Below, one piece after another: positions 1 through 7,987 of a stretch of DNA of 22,795 nt. The notes under the pieces are model-generated. The model saw nothing but the letters and a program-made list of their open reading frames with translations. It did no database searches and was not told the DNA's origin. The first letter of the stretch is position 1; every line of letters starts with the position of its first letter. Origin of the DNA: a virus; the IMG/VR virus record IMGVR_UViG_3300007735_000498, positions 1 through 22,795 of that record; one strand, 5' to 3'. A program made the position numbers and the translations under genes.

Positions 1-2288
1 GTTGATATTGCTTTTGTTCTCACATAATAACAAAGTGTCTTTAAACCTTTTTCCCAAGAATAAAAATGTGAAGAATTGATTTTTGATAAGGTCGGATTGC
101 TCATATAGATATTCATAGATTGTGATTGGTCTATAAATGGAGCCCTGTCAGATGCCATATCAATTAATTCTCTCTGCGAAATTTCCCAAATGGTTTTATA
201 TTTTTGAATTAAATGCTCAATTCTTTTAACTTTGGAGTTATACCTTTTATCTTCTTGGTCCAAATAATTATTAAAGTTTATTCCCTGAACTGACCCTTCA
301 TTTAGAATAATTTCATTTTTTAAATCTTCACACCAAATTCCAATTTTTTCAAAATCATTAATTAAATATTTGTTAACAATTAGAATTTCTCCACCAACCA
401 CTCTTCTATTAAAAATTGCGGAGTGGGCTGGTTCTGTCATTTCATATGAACCTGTAATCTTGGCTGAAGATGCAACAGGCATTTGGGCCGTAAATAGAGA
501 GTTACAAACACCATATTTACTAACATTCTGTTTCAAAATACCCCAAGGCCATCTTCCTGACAACTCATCTTCTTTTAACCCCCACATATCAAATTGGAAA
601 TTACCTTGTGACATAGGAGAACCTTCAAAGTGTGAGTATGGTTTGTATTTACCATCAATACACAATCTATTACTTTCAGTGATAGCCGCGAAATAGATAG
701 TTTCAAAAATTTCTTTATTCAATTTACGAGCATCATCTGATGTAAAAATGTAATCCATCAAATAGAATACGTCTGCAAGACCTTGAGTTCCAATCGCAAT
801 GGCTCTTTGAGCAAGTCCTCCAATTTTACCCTTTTCAGTTGAGTAGTTATTAATGTCAATGACTTTGTTCAAAGCTCTTACAACTTTACGAGTTTCCTCA
901 TACAATAATTGGTGATTAAATTCCCCGTCTTTAACAAAGTTCTTCAATACCATAGATGACAATGTGCAGATTGCGGTAGTGTCCTCATCAGTATATTGAT
1001 AAATCTCATTACAAAGATTTGATTGTTTGATTACACCAATGTTTTGATGGTTTGTCTTCTTATTAGCATTGTCTTTAGAACATAGATATGGAACACCTGT
1101 TTCAATTTGTGACTCAATAATCTTATTCCAAATTTCCTGAGCTTTAACCTTTTTACCAATACCTAATTCAACCGCCTTGTTGTAATTAGCTTCATACTCA
1201 TCACCATAACATTCTTGTAGTGGTTTAATGCCCGACTTCTTAATATCATTAGGACAGAACAAATACCAATCTTCATTGTTCTTTACCGCCCTCATAAAAT
1301 TATCAGGAATCCAAAGTGCTGTGAATAAATCACGAGCTCTTAATTCTTCAGCCCCTGTGTTCTTTTTAATATCTAATAAATCAAAGATATCTTTATGCCA
1401 AGGTTCCAAATAGATTGCCGCTGACCCTGGTCTTCTTCCTTGTTGGTTGAAGAAACGAAGTGACTCATTAACAATCTTCAAGTACTTCAATAATCCACCA
1501 GCATATCCTCCTGATGAGTTGATACGACTTTCCTTACTACGAATATTTGACATACAAAGACCAATACCTGCGGCGTCTGATGAATATGTTGAAATGTCTC
1601 TCATAGTATCCAAAAGACCTTCACGAGAATCTTCATCGTTGTATTTTAAAACACAAGATGCAAGTTGTGGGGTCTTTGTGCCGGCATTAATCATAATCGG
1701 AGTTGCCGGTGATATTAATTGATTAGATAATGAAGTGTAATACTCAACCGCCTCCTCAAACGATTTAGTAACCCATAGGGCAACACGCATATACATATGT
1801 TGTGGTCTTTCAACAACTCTACCACTTGGTAGTTTCAAAAGGTACATTTCTTGTAATGAACGCCAAGCGAAGTAGTCAAAGTTATAATCATTATCGTGAT
1901 TAATAATTTCATCAATTTTACTTGGTCCGTACTGTTCAATAGTTTCCATTAATTTATCATTAACAATACCATCAACGTGTAGGGTATGCATTACGTTAGA
2001 GAAACTTGGGTCTGTTTCTTTATGATATGATGATATTGCAACTGATGATGCCAAACGAGAATAGTCATGGTGACTACCTGTAAATGCCGCAGCAATTTCA
2101 TAAATTAACTTATCCAAATCCTTAGTAGTGATAATACCTTCAGTTGGAACTGAAGTTATTACCTTGATGAATATTTCGTCAGAATTGACCGTTAATCCTT
2201 TAGCGGCTCTTTTAATTCTGTTATAAATTTTTTGTGGGTTAAACGACGCATCGTCACCACTTCTTTTTTTAATTCTAAGTGACATCAT
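1..2288 (-). CDS. nrdA: Class Ia ribonucleoside-diphosphate reductase, large (alpha) subunit, 3'-partial
   Basis: Catalytic subunit that reduces ribonucleoside diphosphates to deoxyribonucleotides for phage DNA synthesis. The frame is open from an ATG at 2288 (a second ATG follows directly) to the left edge, giving 762 codons; only the C-terminal tail with its expected Cys pair lies outside. An N-terminal ATP-cone (about residues 4-90, IKKRSGDDASFNPQKI) indicates dATP/ATP activity control. Catalytic residues are all present: C212 and C441 (redox pair), C426 (thiyl radical), N424 and E428 in NLCNEI, and the radical-relay pair Y754-Y755 in LCYYVRT. GRRPGSAAIYLEPWH (about 284-298) and PVASSAKITGSYEMTEP (about 603-620) are family signatures. 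The 15-residue gap between C426 and C441 is like the eukaryotic/T4 enzyme rather than E. coli NrdA. The gene lies 19 bases downstream of nrdB, so the two are surely co-transcribed. Confidence 0.97.
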   Translation of the reverse strand, partial: MMSLRIKKRSGDDASFNPQKIYNRIKRAAKGLTVNSDEIFIKVITSVPTEGIITTKDLDKLIYEIAAAFTGSHHDYSRLASSVAISSYHKETDPSFSNVMHTLHVDGIVNDKLMETIEQYGPSKIDEIINHDNDYNFDYFAWRSLQEMYLLKLPSGRVVERPQHMYMRVALWVTKSFEEAVEYYTSLSNQLISPATPIMINAGTKTPQLASCVLKYNDEDSREGLLDTMRDISTYSSDAAGIGLCMSNIRSKESRINSSGGYAGGLLKYLKIVNESLRFFNQQGRRPGSAAIYLEPWHKDIFDLLDIKKNTGAEELRARDLFTALWIPDNFMRAVKNNEDWYLFCPNDIKKSGIKPLQECYGDEYEANYNKAVELGIGKKVKAQEIWNKIIESQIETGVPYLCSKDNANKKTNHQNIGVIKQSNLCNEIYQYTDEDTTAICTLSSMVLKNFVKDGEFNHQLLYEETRKVVRALNKVIDINNYSTEKGKIGGLAQRAIAIGTQGLADVFYLMDYIFTSDDARKLNKEIFETIYFAAITESNRLCIDGKYKPYSHFEGSPMSQGNFQFDMWGLKEDELSGRWPWGILKQNVSKYGVCNSLFTAQMPVASSAKITGSYEMTEPAHSAIFNRRVVGGEILIVNKYLINDFEKIGIWCEDLKNEIILNEGSVQGINFNNYLDQEDKRYNSKVKRIEHLIQKYKTIWEISQRELIDMASDRAPFIDQSQSMNIYMSNPTLSKINSSHFYSWEKGLKTLCYYVRTKAIS

Positions 2289-2307
2289 AGTTTATAAAGA
2301 TAGTAAA

Positions 2308-3255
2308 TTAAAAGTCATCAGTAAATGAGAGGGACTCATTTAATTTTGCTTTTTGATATTCGACTGTTCTAGATTCAAAGAAATTACCTTTTGTTTCAAC
2401 GGCAATTTGTTCCATAAATTTAAATGGTTGTTCAACATTAAATTGTTTCTTACATCCCAATTTAACAAGAAGTCCATCAACCACAAACTCCAAATATTGT
2501 TTCATCAAGTTTTGATTCATACCAATAAGTGAAACGGGTAATGACTCTGTAATAAATTCTTTTTCAATTTCAAGTGCAGATAAAAGAATTTCTTTAATTC
2601 TTTTTTCACTTGGTTTGTTCTCAACATGGTTATTTAGCAAGTGAATTGCAAAATCACAATGTAAGTTTTCATCTTTAAAAATCAAAGAATTGGCGTTACA
2701 CAAACCTTGCATAATTCCACGAGATTTTAACCAAAAGATAGAACAGAATGAACCTGAGAAAAATATACCTTCAACGGCTGCAAATGCCACTAATCTTTCC
2801 TGAAAAGATGCATTTTCAATCCAATCTAAAGCCCATTTAGCTTTCTTCTGAACTGCAGGTAGATTGTCCAATGCAGTAAAACATTTATTCTTTTCTTCTT
2901 CGTTTGAAATGTAAGTGTCAATCAATAACGAATACATTAATGAATGTATGTTTTCCATCGCAAGTTGCATTCCGTAGAAAAACTTAGCTTCAGGGTATTG
3001 GACTTCTCTGTAAAAATTTTCAGCTAAGTTTTCATTTACAATACCGTCAGATGCCGCAAAAAATGATAGAATATTTTTAACAAAATATTGTTCATTTTCT
3101 GAAAGATTTTCCCAATCTCTAATGTCACCACTTAAATCAACTTCTTCAGCGGTCCAAAATGCCGCTTGGTGCATCTTATAATATTCCCATATATCGTTGT
3201 ATTGGATAGGGAAAATCACAAATCGGTTTGGGTTTTCTTTTAATATTTTTTCCAT
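2308..3255 (-). CDS. nrdB: Class Ia ribonucleotide reductase, small (beta) subunit
   Basis: Radical-generating partner of NrdA: it houses a di-iron centre and a tyrosyl radical. The 315 residues carry the complete ligand set: D40 (in FWTAEEVD), E101 and H104 (in AMENIH), E162 (AFAAVEG), E196 and H199 (KDENLH), with the radical tyrosine at Y108. Blocks such as [21 protein letters not shown] and [10 protein letters not shown] are those of the eukaryote-like NrdB group, which also occurs in Bacteroidota. The C-terminus SLSFTDDF is the acidic tail ending in Phe by which beta subunits dock on alpha. The start ATG at 3255 is preceded by an A-run and AATT rather than a Shine-Dalgarno. It follows the helicase gene after 26 bases and precedes nrdA by 19. 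It should be active, as no key residue is missing. Confidence 0.97.
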   Translation of the reverse strand: MEKILKENPNRFVIFPIQYNDIWEYYKMHQAAFWTAEEVDLSGDIRDWENLSENEQYFVKNILSFFAASDGIVNENLAENFYREVQYPEAKFFYGMQLAMENIHSLMYSLLIDTYISNEEEKNKCFTALDNLPAVQKKAKWALDWIENASFQERLVAFAAVEGIFFSGSFCSIFWLKSRGIMQGLCNANSLIFKDENLHCDFAIHLLNNHVENKPSEKRIKEILLSALEIEKEFITESLPVSLIGMNQNLMKQYLEFVVDGLLVKLGCKKQFNVEQPFKFMEQIAVETKGNFFESRTVEYQKAKLNESLSFTDDF

Positions 3256-3281
3256 AATTTTTTTTACTTCTGTTTTAATAA

Positions 3282-4652
3282 TTATACTTGTTTTTGTTTT
3301 CTTTGCTCCATTATTTCTTTAATCCTGTTTCTTTTTTGTTCTTCCTTTTGTTCCTCCAATCCCAAGAAAGTAACAGAACTTTCCGTATCAATATCTAACA
3401 TTTCATTGTTGAATTTACAGTTTTCAAACACGACTCCATCTTTACCAATACGTGATTTGGTAATTGCTATTGTTGCAAGATTTAATTCTTTTTGTTGTAA
3501 AGATTTAGCAACGGTAATAATAACGTGGCCCACTTGAGCTTTCTTAATTGAACCCCCCATTTGGTCCGTAGTTACAACGTCAGATGATATTGAACTTCTA
3601 TTACCTTGTGTTGCCGTCCACCCAACAATATTCAATTCATGACACATTGCTTCAAAGGCTCTCATTACTGAACCCTCACTTTTCCACTCATCCTCCAAAG
3701 CTTTCTCAGGTGTTACACAGTCAATATAATCCAAAATAATCATATCAATGTGTGTTCCATCAGCAATCATCTTACGTATTTGATTCTTAATCTGACTCAT
3801 AGTAAATGTATCAGATTGTAATTTTTTAAGTATCAACTTATTGGACATCTTCTCTTCAATTTCCGCAATCTTCTTAAATACTTCCTCTCTATGAGCACTA
3901 AGGTCATCGGGAGCAATACCTGTCCAACAAGTAAAATGTTTTCTTTGAATAATTTTTGGATTATCCTCAAAGAATATTTGTAAAACATTAAACCCTAGAT
4001 TGAACGCATTGTTCGCAATTTTTGTTGTAAGAGTTGATTTACCAACACCTGTGGGTGCTAATATAACACCAATTTCACCTTTAGCCAAACCACCTTTTAA
4101 CAAATTGTCAATACCAGGGATTCCCATAGGTATTGGGTGTCTATAATCATCCGCCAAAACATCATCTAAGTTTTCAAACACATCCCCAGTTCCTCTATCA
4201 ACATTACCAACCTGTAATGCCTCACGAACCATTTCTTCCAATGTGTCATAGTTCTCAAATTCACCGTGGTCAATAATCTTTTTAGCTTTATCCATTACCT
4301 TCTGTAATTCTTGTTGTTTACAGAATTTTAAAGCTTTTTCCTGAACAAATTGAGTTCCACTTTCATCAACATTCTTTATCTCAGAAATTGTATCAAGAGT
4401 TATCTTTAACAATAACTCTTGAGCAATTTCACTTTTTGCGACTTGGTTTAAAGTATCAAAACTTGGGGAATGTTCAAATTTTTGATAGTACTCTTTAACC
4501 ATTTGTACAATTAATTTAAAGTATTTGTTTTCAAAGTAAGATGGTTCTAAAACACCAACGATGGAATGGGCGAAATCTTTATCAACAATAAGTTGATTTA
4601 GTAATTGTAGTTGGAACTGATTTCCTAAGTATTCAAAATTTTTGTCCGCCAT
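3282..4652 (-). CDS. Replicative DNA helicase, DnaB/T4 gp41 family
   Basis: Hexameric 5'-3' helicase expected to unwind the phage replication fork. The 456 residues have the DnaB layout: an alpha-helical N-terminal domain (about 1-150) and a RecA-like ATPase domain (about 165-430). Walker A is APTGVGKS (199-206). Walker B ends at D308 in MIILDY. A glutamine in the ATQGNRSS segment (Q349) and an arginine in KSRIGKDG (R401) fit the H3 element and arginine finger of the family. The C-terminus is a charged Lys/Glu/Gln-rich tail. Length is close to T4 gp41 (about 475). Unusually for this window the start has a Shine-Dalgarno-like AGAGGA just upstream, within AAGAGGAATTATG. No primase (gp61) or loader (gp59) gene is recognisable beside it in this window. 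Confidence 0.93.
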   Translation of the reverse strand: MADKNFEYLGNQFQLQLLNQLIVDKDFAHSIVGVLEPSYFENKYFKLIVQMVKEYYQKFEHSPSFDTLNQVAKSEIAQELLLKITLDTISEIKNVDESGTQFVQEKALKFCKQQELQKVMDKAKKIIDHGEFENYDTLEEMVREALQVGNVDRGTGDVFENLDDVLADDYRHPIPMGIPGIDNLLKGGLAKGEIGVILAPTGVGKSTLTTKIANNAFNLGFNVLQIFFEDNPKIIQRKHFTCWTGIAPDDLSAHREEVFKKIAEIEEKMSNKLILKKLQSDTFTMSQIKNQIRKMIADGTHIDMIILDYIDCVTPEKALEDEWKSEGSVMRAFEAMCHELNIVGWTATQGNRSSISSDVVTTDQMGGSIKKAQVGHVIITVAKSLQQKELNLATIAITKSRIGKDGVVFENCKFNNEMLDIDTESSVTFLGLEEQKEEQKRNRIKEIMEQRKQKQV

Positions 4653-4677
4653 AATTCCTCTTTTTAACTAAATATCT

Positions 4678-5130
4678 TTAAACTAATGAGTAACCCATAT
4701 ATTCGTGTGTTAATTTTTTTGTAGATAACACTTCAGTTAAATTAAAAAGAATGTTCTTTAAATAAGGTCTAACATCAACTGTATATCTAATTTTTGGTGG
4801 ATATATTTTGGCGTCAAAGCTATAATGACACAATACATTATCCCCATTTTTAATATAGATATTAAAATTTTCAGGACCGTCTGTAAATGAAGTATTTAAA
4901 ACCTCAGGGTCGTCCATAATTTGATATTGATTATCCAACATATAGGATACTGTTTTAATTTTGAAATTGTCTTTCAAATCTTCAACAAAATTCATCATTA
5001 GGTCAGTCATTTCGACTGAACGATGAGATTTTGGGTTATACCCTTTAACGTTAAAAAATCTTTGAACAATGAAATTATTGTTCACCGTCATCAGAAACTC
5101 TAGTTTCGTAATGTCTTGTTGTTCTCTCAT
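4678..5130 (-). CDS. Hypothetical protein between helicase and 5'-nuclease genes
   Basis: A 150-residue protein of unknown function. It has no signal peptide, membrane segment or nucleotide-binding motif. The composition looks like a small mixed alpha/beta globular domain: a predicted helix around VEMTDLMMNFVEDLKDNF, strand-like stretches in the middle (NFNIYIKNGDNV, YPPKIRYTVDV), and a helix towards the end. It is tightly packed, 12 bases after the 5'-nuclease gene and 25 bases before the helicase gene, with the AATTATG start context shared by several neighbours. That position, inside an otherwise uniform replication operon, suggests a replication or recombination accessory. UvsY or a helicase loader are possible by size and place only; no sequence signature supports either. 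Confidence 0.85.
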   Translation of the reverse strand: MREQQDITKLEFLMTVNNNFIVQRFFNVKGYNPKSHRSVEMTDLMMNFVEDLKDNFKIKTVSYMLDNQYQIMDDPEVLNTSFTDGPENFNIYIKNGDNVLCHYSFDAKIYPPKIRYTVDVRPYLKNILFNLTEVLSTKKLTHEYMGYSLV

Positions 5131-5142
5131 AATTGTTTTTTT

Positions 5143-6138
5143 TTACTTTTTGTTTTTTTCTTTTCTTGTTAACTTCATAAATGGTTTTAAAAAATATGTC
5201 CACGAGTCATCTCCTTTAGGAAGGTACTTAAATAATCCGTCTTCGACCATATAACGAATAATATTTTTGTAACTTCTACCTTCAGTTTCTAATGTTTCAT
5301 TGACAATTTGGGAAATCTCTTCTTTGTCCTCGTCTTTGAGGAGTGGGTTTGATAAATCGACGATTTGTTCATTTACTTCAAAAAATTCGTTTTCAAATAT
5401 ACCTGATTTTGTCTTTCCTGTTAGAAGATTTTTTAAAGTTTGATTATCTTTTTGTTCCTTTAATAAATCTTCAGCTCGTGTTAAAATATCGGAATAAGAA
5501 ACTTCTTTTTCAAGTATCTCAGGAAAAAATTTTACTAATGTTTTTTCCCCAAGTAGGTAAATACCCTCAATATTGTCAGATTTATCACCTGTCAATATTT
5601 TTAATGTTTTAACATTATAATGAGGGAATTCAAAATCATCGAATTTAATCTTGTCCCCATGTTTAAACGTACTTTTAAGTGAAGGTGAGTATATGGACAC
5701 ATTTTCAGATATTAATTGAGTTAAATCCCTATCTGATGAAAAAATTAATTTTTCTTCATTCTCAGATATGTGACAGTAGTGAGCAATTAAATCGTCAGCT
5801 TCTCTACCAGCAATTTCAATTTGTCTAATGTATACTTCTTCGAGATATTGTTTAATCCTATTTTTCTGTTTTAAATAAGACATAAAAATAGGTTCTTCCA
5901 TAGTTAATCTACGGTTTTGTTTGTACTTGGGGTAAAGAACTCCACGAATACTCGTAGAGTCCTCTCCATCCCAGAATACCACCACTTTATCAAAGTTTTG
6001 TTCTTCAATAAATTTTCTTAATGTGTTAATGAAGTGATAAATTGCCCCAATATGTTCTCCATTGTGGAAGTAATCCTTCACACCATGAAACCCAATCTTC
6101 ATCAAATTATTCCCATCAACAAGGAGCGTTTTTTTCAC
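5143..6138 (-). CDS. rnh: 5'-3' exonuclease / RNase H of the FEN-1 superfamily (T4 Rnh-like)
   Basis: Structure-specific 5'-nuclease, expected to remove RNA primers and flaps from lagging-strand fragments. The 331 residues show the metal-binding acidic residues of the PIN/FEN fold: D8 in LLVDGNN, D57 in VFWDGED, E113, D115 and D116 in GREADD, D136 and D138 in SSDRD, and D185 and D188 in TGDKSDNI, the last beginning the helix-3-turn-helix DNA-binding region. T4 RNase H is about 305 residues. Translation starts at GTG (6136-6138); no ATG upstream keeps the frame, and the next Met would lose D8. Only 9 bases separate it from the UvsX stop, and there is no Shine-Dalgarno in the T-rich spacer. The C-terminus is basic (RKEKNKK). 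RNase H versus pure 5'-exonuclease cannot be decided from sequence. Confidence 0.92.
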   Translation of the reverse strand: MKKTLLVDGNNLMKIGFHGVKDYFHNGEHIGAIYHFINTLRKFIEEQNFDKVVVFWDGEDSTSIRGVLYPKYKQNRRLTMEEPIFMSYLKQKNRIKQYLEEVYIRQIEIAGREADDLIAHYCHISENEEKLIFSSDRDLTQLISENVSIYSPSLKSTFKHGDKIKFDDFEFPHYNVKTLKILTGDKSDNIEGIYLLGEKTLVKFFPEILEKEVSYSDILTRAEDLLKEQKDNQTLKNLLTGKTKSGIFENEFFEVNEQIVDLSNPLLKDEDKEEISQIVNETLETEGRSYKNIIRYMVEDGLFKYLPKGDDSWTYFLKPFMKLTRKEKNKK

Positions 6139-6147
6139 AAAAAAATA

Positions 6148-7146
6148 TTAAAATGGTTCGTTTTCGTTTTCAAAAGTTTCTTCAGTTTCATCAAGAGTGA
6201 TTTCTCCTGTACCTGAAAGAATTGCGTTCCAATATTGCGAATACTCTTTTTTATATTTTTCAAGAGCGTCTTTATCGTCAGCAATGTATCCTTGTGGTGT
6301 TGCGATAATCTTACCATCTTTATATCCTAAACCGTTAATATGATTCTTTAGGACAGAGATTTTAGTTCTGATAGCGTAAGATACTGTTCTACCATTTTTA
6401 GTTGCGGTAATATGATTGATGCCTGCGTTTTTCTGATTACCAAATAGGAACACAAGTGCCGATGCTAACCACATTGCCTCTCCACCTTTTGCCTTAATTG
6501 TTGGTTGCCCAAATGGATTATCAGGTAATTCAACCCAAGGTTGGTTAACTACAACCATAGTATTAGTATATGGATAATCTTCTTTACGAGATTTAGTAAT
6601 TCGAGCTTGGATGCCCATGCCGATTTTATCCGCCAATACAGATGCATTGTGTTGTTTTCCACCCTTACCATCAAAAGTCATCTTACAAGGAATTGAACCA
6701 ACCGAGTCCCAAAGGAAACAAAGTGAATAAGGAATATTACCCTTTTCTTGTTCATCTAATAACTCGTTAATATAGTCAGTAACTTGTTCAATATAATCAA
6801 AGTTATCGTTGAATATAAACTGTCCGTCCCATTCCCCATCAGACATTTCCGCCTGAAGTCCTAACTCCACGGCGTGGTCCCACGACCACTTTTTTTCGCT
6901 AATAATGAAAACGGGTAAATGCCCCTTCTTCTGAGCCGATACAGCGGCTTTAACAAGAGCTGTGGTTTTTGAAGAGTTTGAATGGCCGAGGAACATATTG
7001 ATGTTACCCAAAGCAGGACCAGGTAAACCACAAGCACTATGAAAAGCTTCGTCGACTTCATAGAACTCCGTATCTTTGTATTTAGTTTTTGTAGAATACT
7101 TGTTTTTGATTGCATCTAATGAAAATTCTTTTTTCTTTATTGCCAT
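6148..7146 (-). CDS. uvsX: RecA-like recombinase, UvsX family
   Basis: Strand-exchange recombinase of T4-like phages; it forms filaments on ssDNA and drives recombination-dependent replication and repair. The 332 residues contain a RecA core. The P-loop is GHSNSSKTT (54-62), where the last glycine of the classical Walker A is replaced by Ser; T4 UvsX also departs from the consensus here. A catalytic Glu is probably E84 in IISEKKW. Walker B is LCFLWDS (142-148). A DNA-binding L2-like segment follows NQPW at about 201-204 and ends in KGGEAMW (220-226). The C-terminus is acidic and ends ENENEPF, recalling the regulatory acidic tails of RecA and SSB proteins. It lies directly upstream of the 5'-nuclease gene. 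A promoter candidate sits in the 83-base gap before it. Confidence 0.93.
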   Translation of the reverse strand: MAIKKKEFSLDAIKNKYSTKTKYKDTEFYEVDEAFHSACGLPGPALGNINMFLGHSNSSKTTALVKAAVSAQKKGHLPVFIISEKKWSWDHAVELGLQAEMSDGEWDGQFIFNDNFDYIEQVTDYINELLDEQEKGNIPYSLCFLWDSVGSIPCKMTFDGKGGKQHNASVLADKIGMGIQARITKSRKEDYPYTNTMVVVNQPWVELPDNPFGQPTIKAKGGEAMWLASALVFLFGNQKNAGINHITATKNGRTVSYAIRTKISVLKNHINGLGYKDGKIIATPQGYIADDKDALEKYKKEYSQYWNAILSGTGEITLDETEETFENENEPF

Positions 7147-7172
7147 AAATGTCTATGCGTTTAAATTGTTTG

Positions 7173-7222
7173 TATAAAAATAAATAAGGATGGACACTTT
7201 GTCAATGCAAATGCCCATCCTT
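7173..7222 (-). terminator. Hairpin with T-rich tail after the ParB-like gene
   Basis: AAGGATGG (7186-7193) and CCATCCTT (7215-7222) form a perfect 8-bp inverted repeat with a 21-base interior. The interior can add a short TTTG/CAAA stem. In the direction of transcription the hairpin begins 7 bases after the TAA of the ParB-like gene and is followed by ATTTATTTTTATA. This is the shape of an intrinsic terminator, though the loop is long and the U-tract is interrupted, so it may be leaky. Confidence 0.5.
7175..7205 (-). promoter_or_regulatory. Candidate promoter for uvsX
   Basis: On the minus strand TTGACA (7200-7205) is followed after 17 bases by TATTTT (7177-7182). Read as a Bacteroidota promoter, TTG lies 20 bases from TATTTTTA (7175-7182), a 7 of 8 match to TAnnTTTG. 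It would give a short leader of about 25 bases to the uvsX ATG at 7146. It overlaps the hairpin at 7186-7222. AT-richness makes chance matches likely, so this is tentative. Confidence 0.4.
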
Positions 7223-7229
7223 GTAAGTT

Positions 7230-7961
7230 TTAAGAAAATCTTAGATTAACTCTATCTTTTCTTTTGTAGTTATAAATTTTTTCAATTAACTCAATATATG
7301 ATTCAGTTCTTGTACAATCCAATAATGATGTTGGTTGTTGTTTTAATTTTAAGATAAATTCTTCAAAAATAAAATATGGATTGTTTAATAACGACATCAT
7401 TGCGTTTATGAAATTTGTTCTTTTATATCCTAAATAATATGGTTTAATTACCAATAATTTTTCCATAAAATCACAAGCTCTTTCATAATTTTCAATTTTA
7501 AAATCTCCGTTTCTGAAATCTTTAGTGTACGAACTTTGATGTTTCCATTTTAATATTTTTTGAGAGTCCGAGTGATTTAACTTATATGTGTTTTTAAAAA
7601 TCTGATACTTCACATAATTTGGATTACCCTGATTAACAAAACACCTCATGTAATCATCATTTGTCCAATTTGTATTATTTGTATTCAATCTTCTCATTTC
7701 TTCTTCACCATATCCAGGAATAACAACATAAAACATTGGTAAATTAAGTTCTTTGATTGCTAAAAATCTGTGTTGTCCGTCACATATTTCATTTTTTTCA
7801 TTTACAGTTATCAATGTGAACAAATAATGTTGCTTCATTGATTCTTTTAAAGATTTCACATGTGGCTCGTTAACGGGACGATTTGAGGGGTGAAATTTAA
7901 AAATAAAATAATCTGTTGTACAATTTATTGAAGGTATAGTAATTGTCTGACTTATATTCAT
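7230..7961 (-). CDS. ParB/sulfiredoxin-fold domain protein
   Basis: A 243-residue protein with an N-terminal ParB-like domain (about 20-100). NRPVNEPHVKSLKESM (27-42) resembles the first ParB box, and CDGQHRFLAIKEL (60-72) resembles the second, nucleotide-binding box, with D61, Q63, H64 and R65. An LNTNNTNWTNDDYMRCFV segment (92-109) is typical of phage ParB-like proteins of this type. The remaining 130 residues are mostly helical, rich in Lys, Asn and aromatic residues, and unassigned. Members of this fold bind or hydrolyse nucleotides, cut DNA, or act as DNA clamps; which applies here is unknown. It lies between the gp32-like and uvsX genes, 26 bases after the former, in the same operon. 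It is unlikely to be a partition protein because no ParA or parS-like repeat is visible. Confidence 0.8.
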   Translation of the reverse strand: MNISQTITIPSINCTTDYFIFKFHPSNRPVNEPHVKSLKESMKQHYLFTLITVNEKNEICDGQHRFLAIKELNLPMFYVVIPGYGEEEMRRLNTNNTNWTNDDYMRCFVNQGNPNYVKYQIFKNTYKLNHSDSQKILKWKHQSSYTKDFRNGDFKIENYERACDFMEKLLVIKPYYLGYKRTNFINAMMSLLNNPYFIFEEFILKLKQQPTSLLDCTRTESYIELIEKIYNYKRKDRVNLRFS

Positions 7962-7987
7962 AATTTTAAGTTTTTAGAAGTTAAAAA

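Noticed and set aside
370-696. 108-aa forward-strand reading frame
   Set aside because: It lies wholly antisense to nrdA, whose catalytic motifs are intact across this region; no start signal or protein-like pattern.
4678-5130. Assignment of the 150-aa protein as UvsY
   Set aside because: Only size and neighbourhood fit; no recognisable UvsY sequence feature, so left as hypothetical.
6861-7115. Minus-strand frames inside uvsX and at 6135-6317
   Set aside because: They are out-of-frame shadows of uvsX, which has the complete RecA motifs in its own frame.
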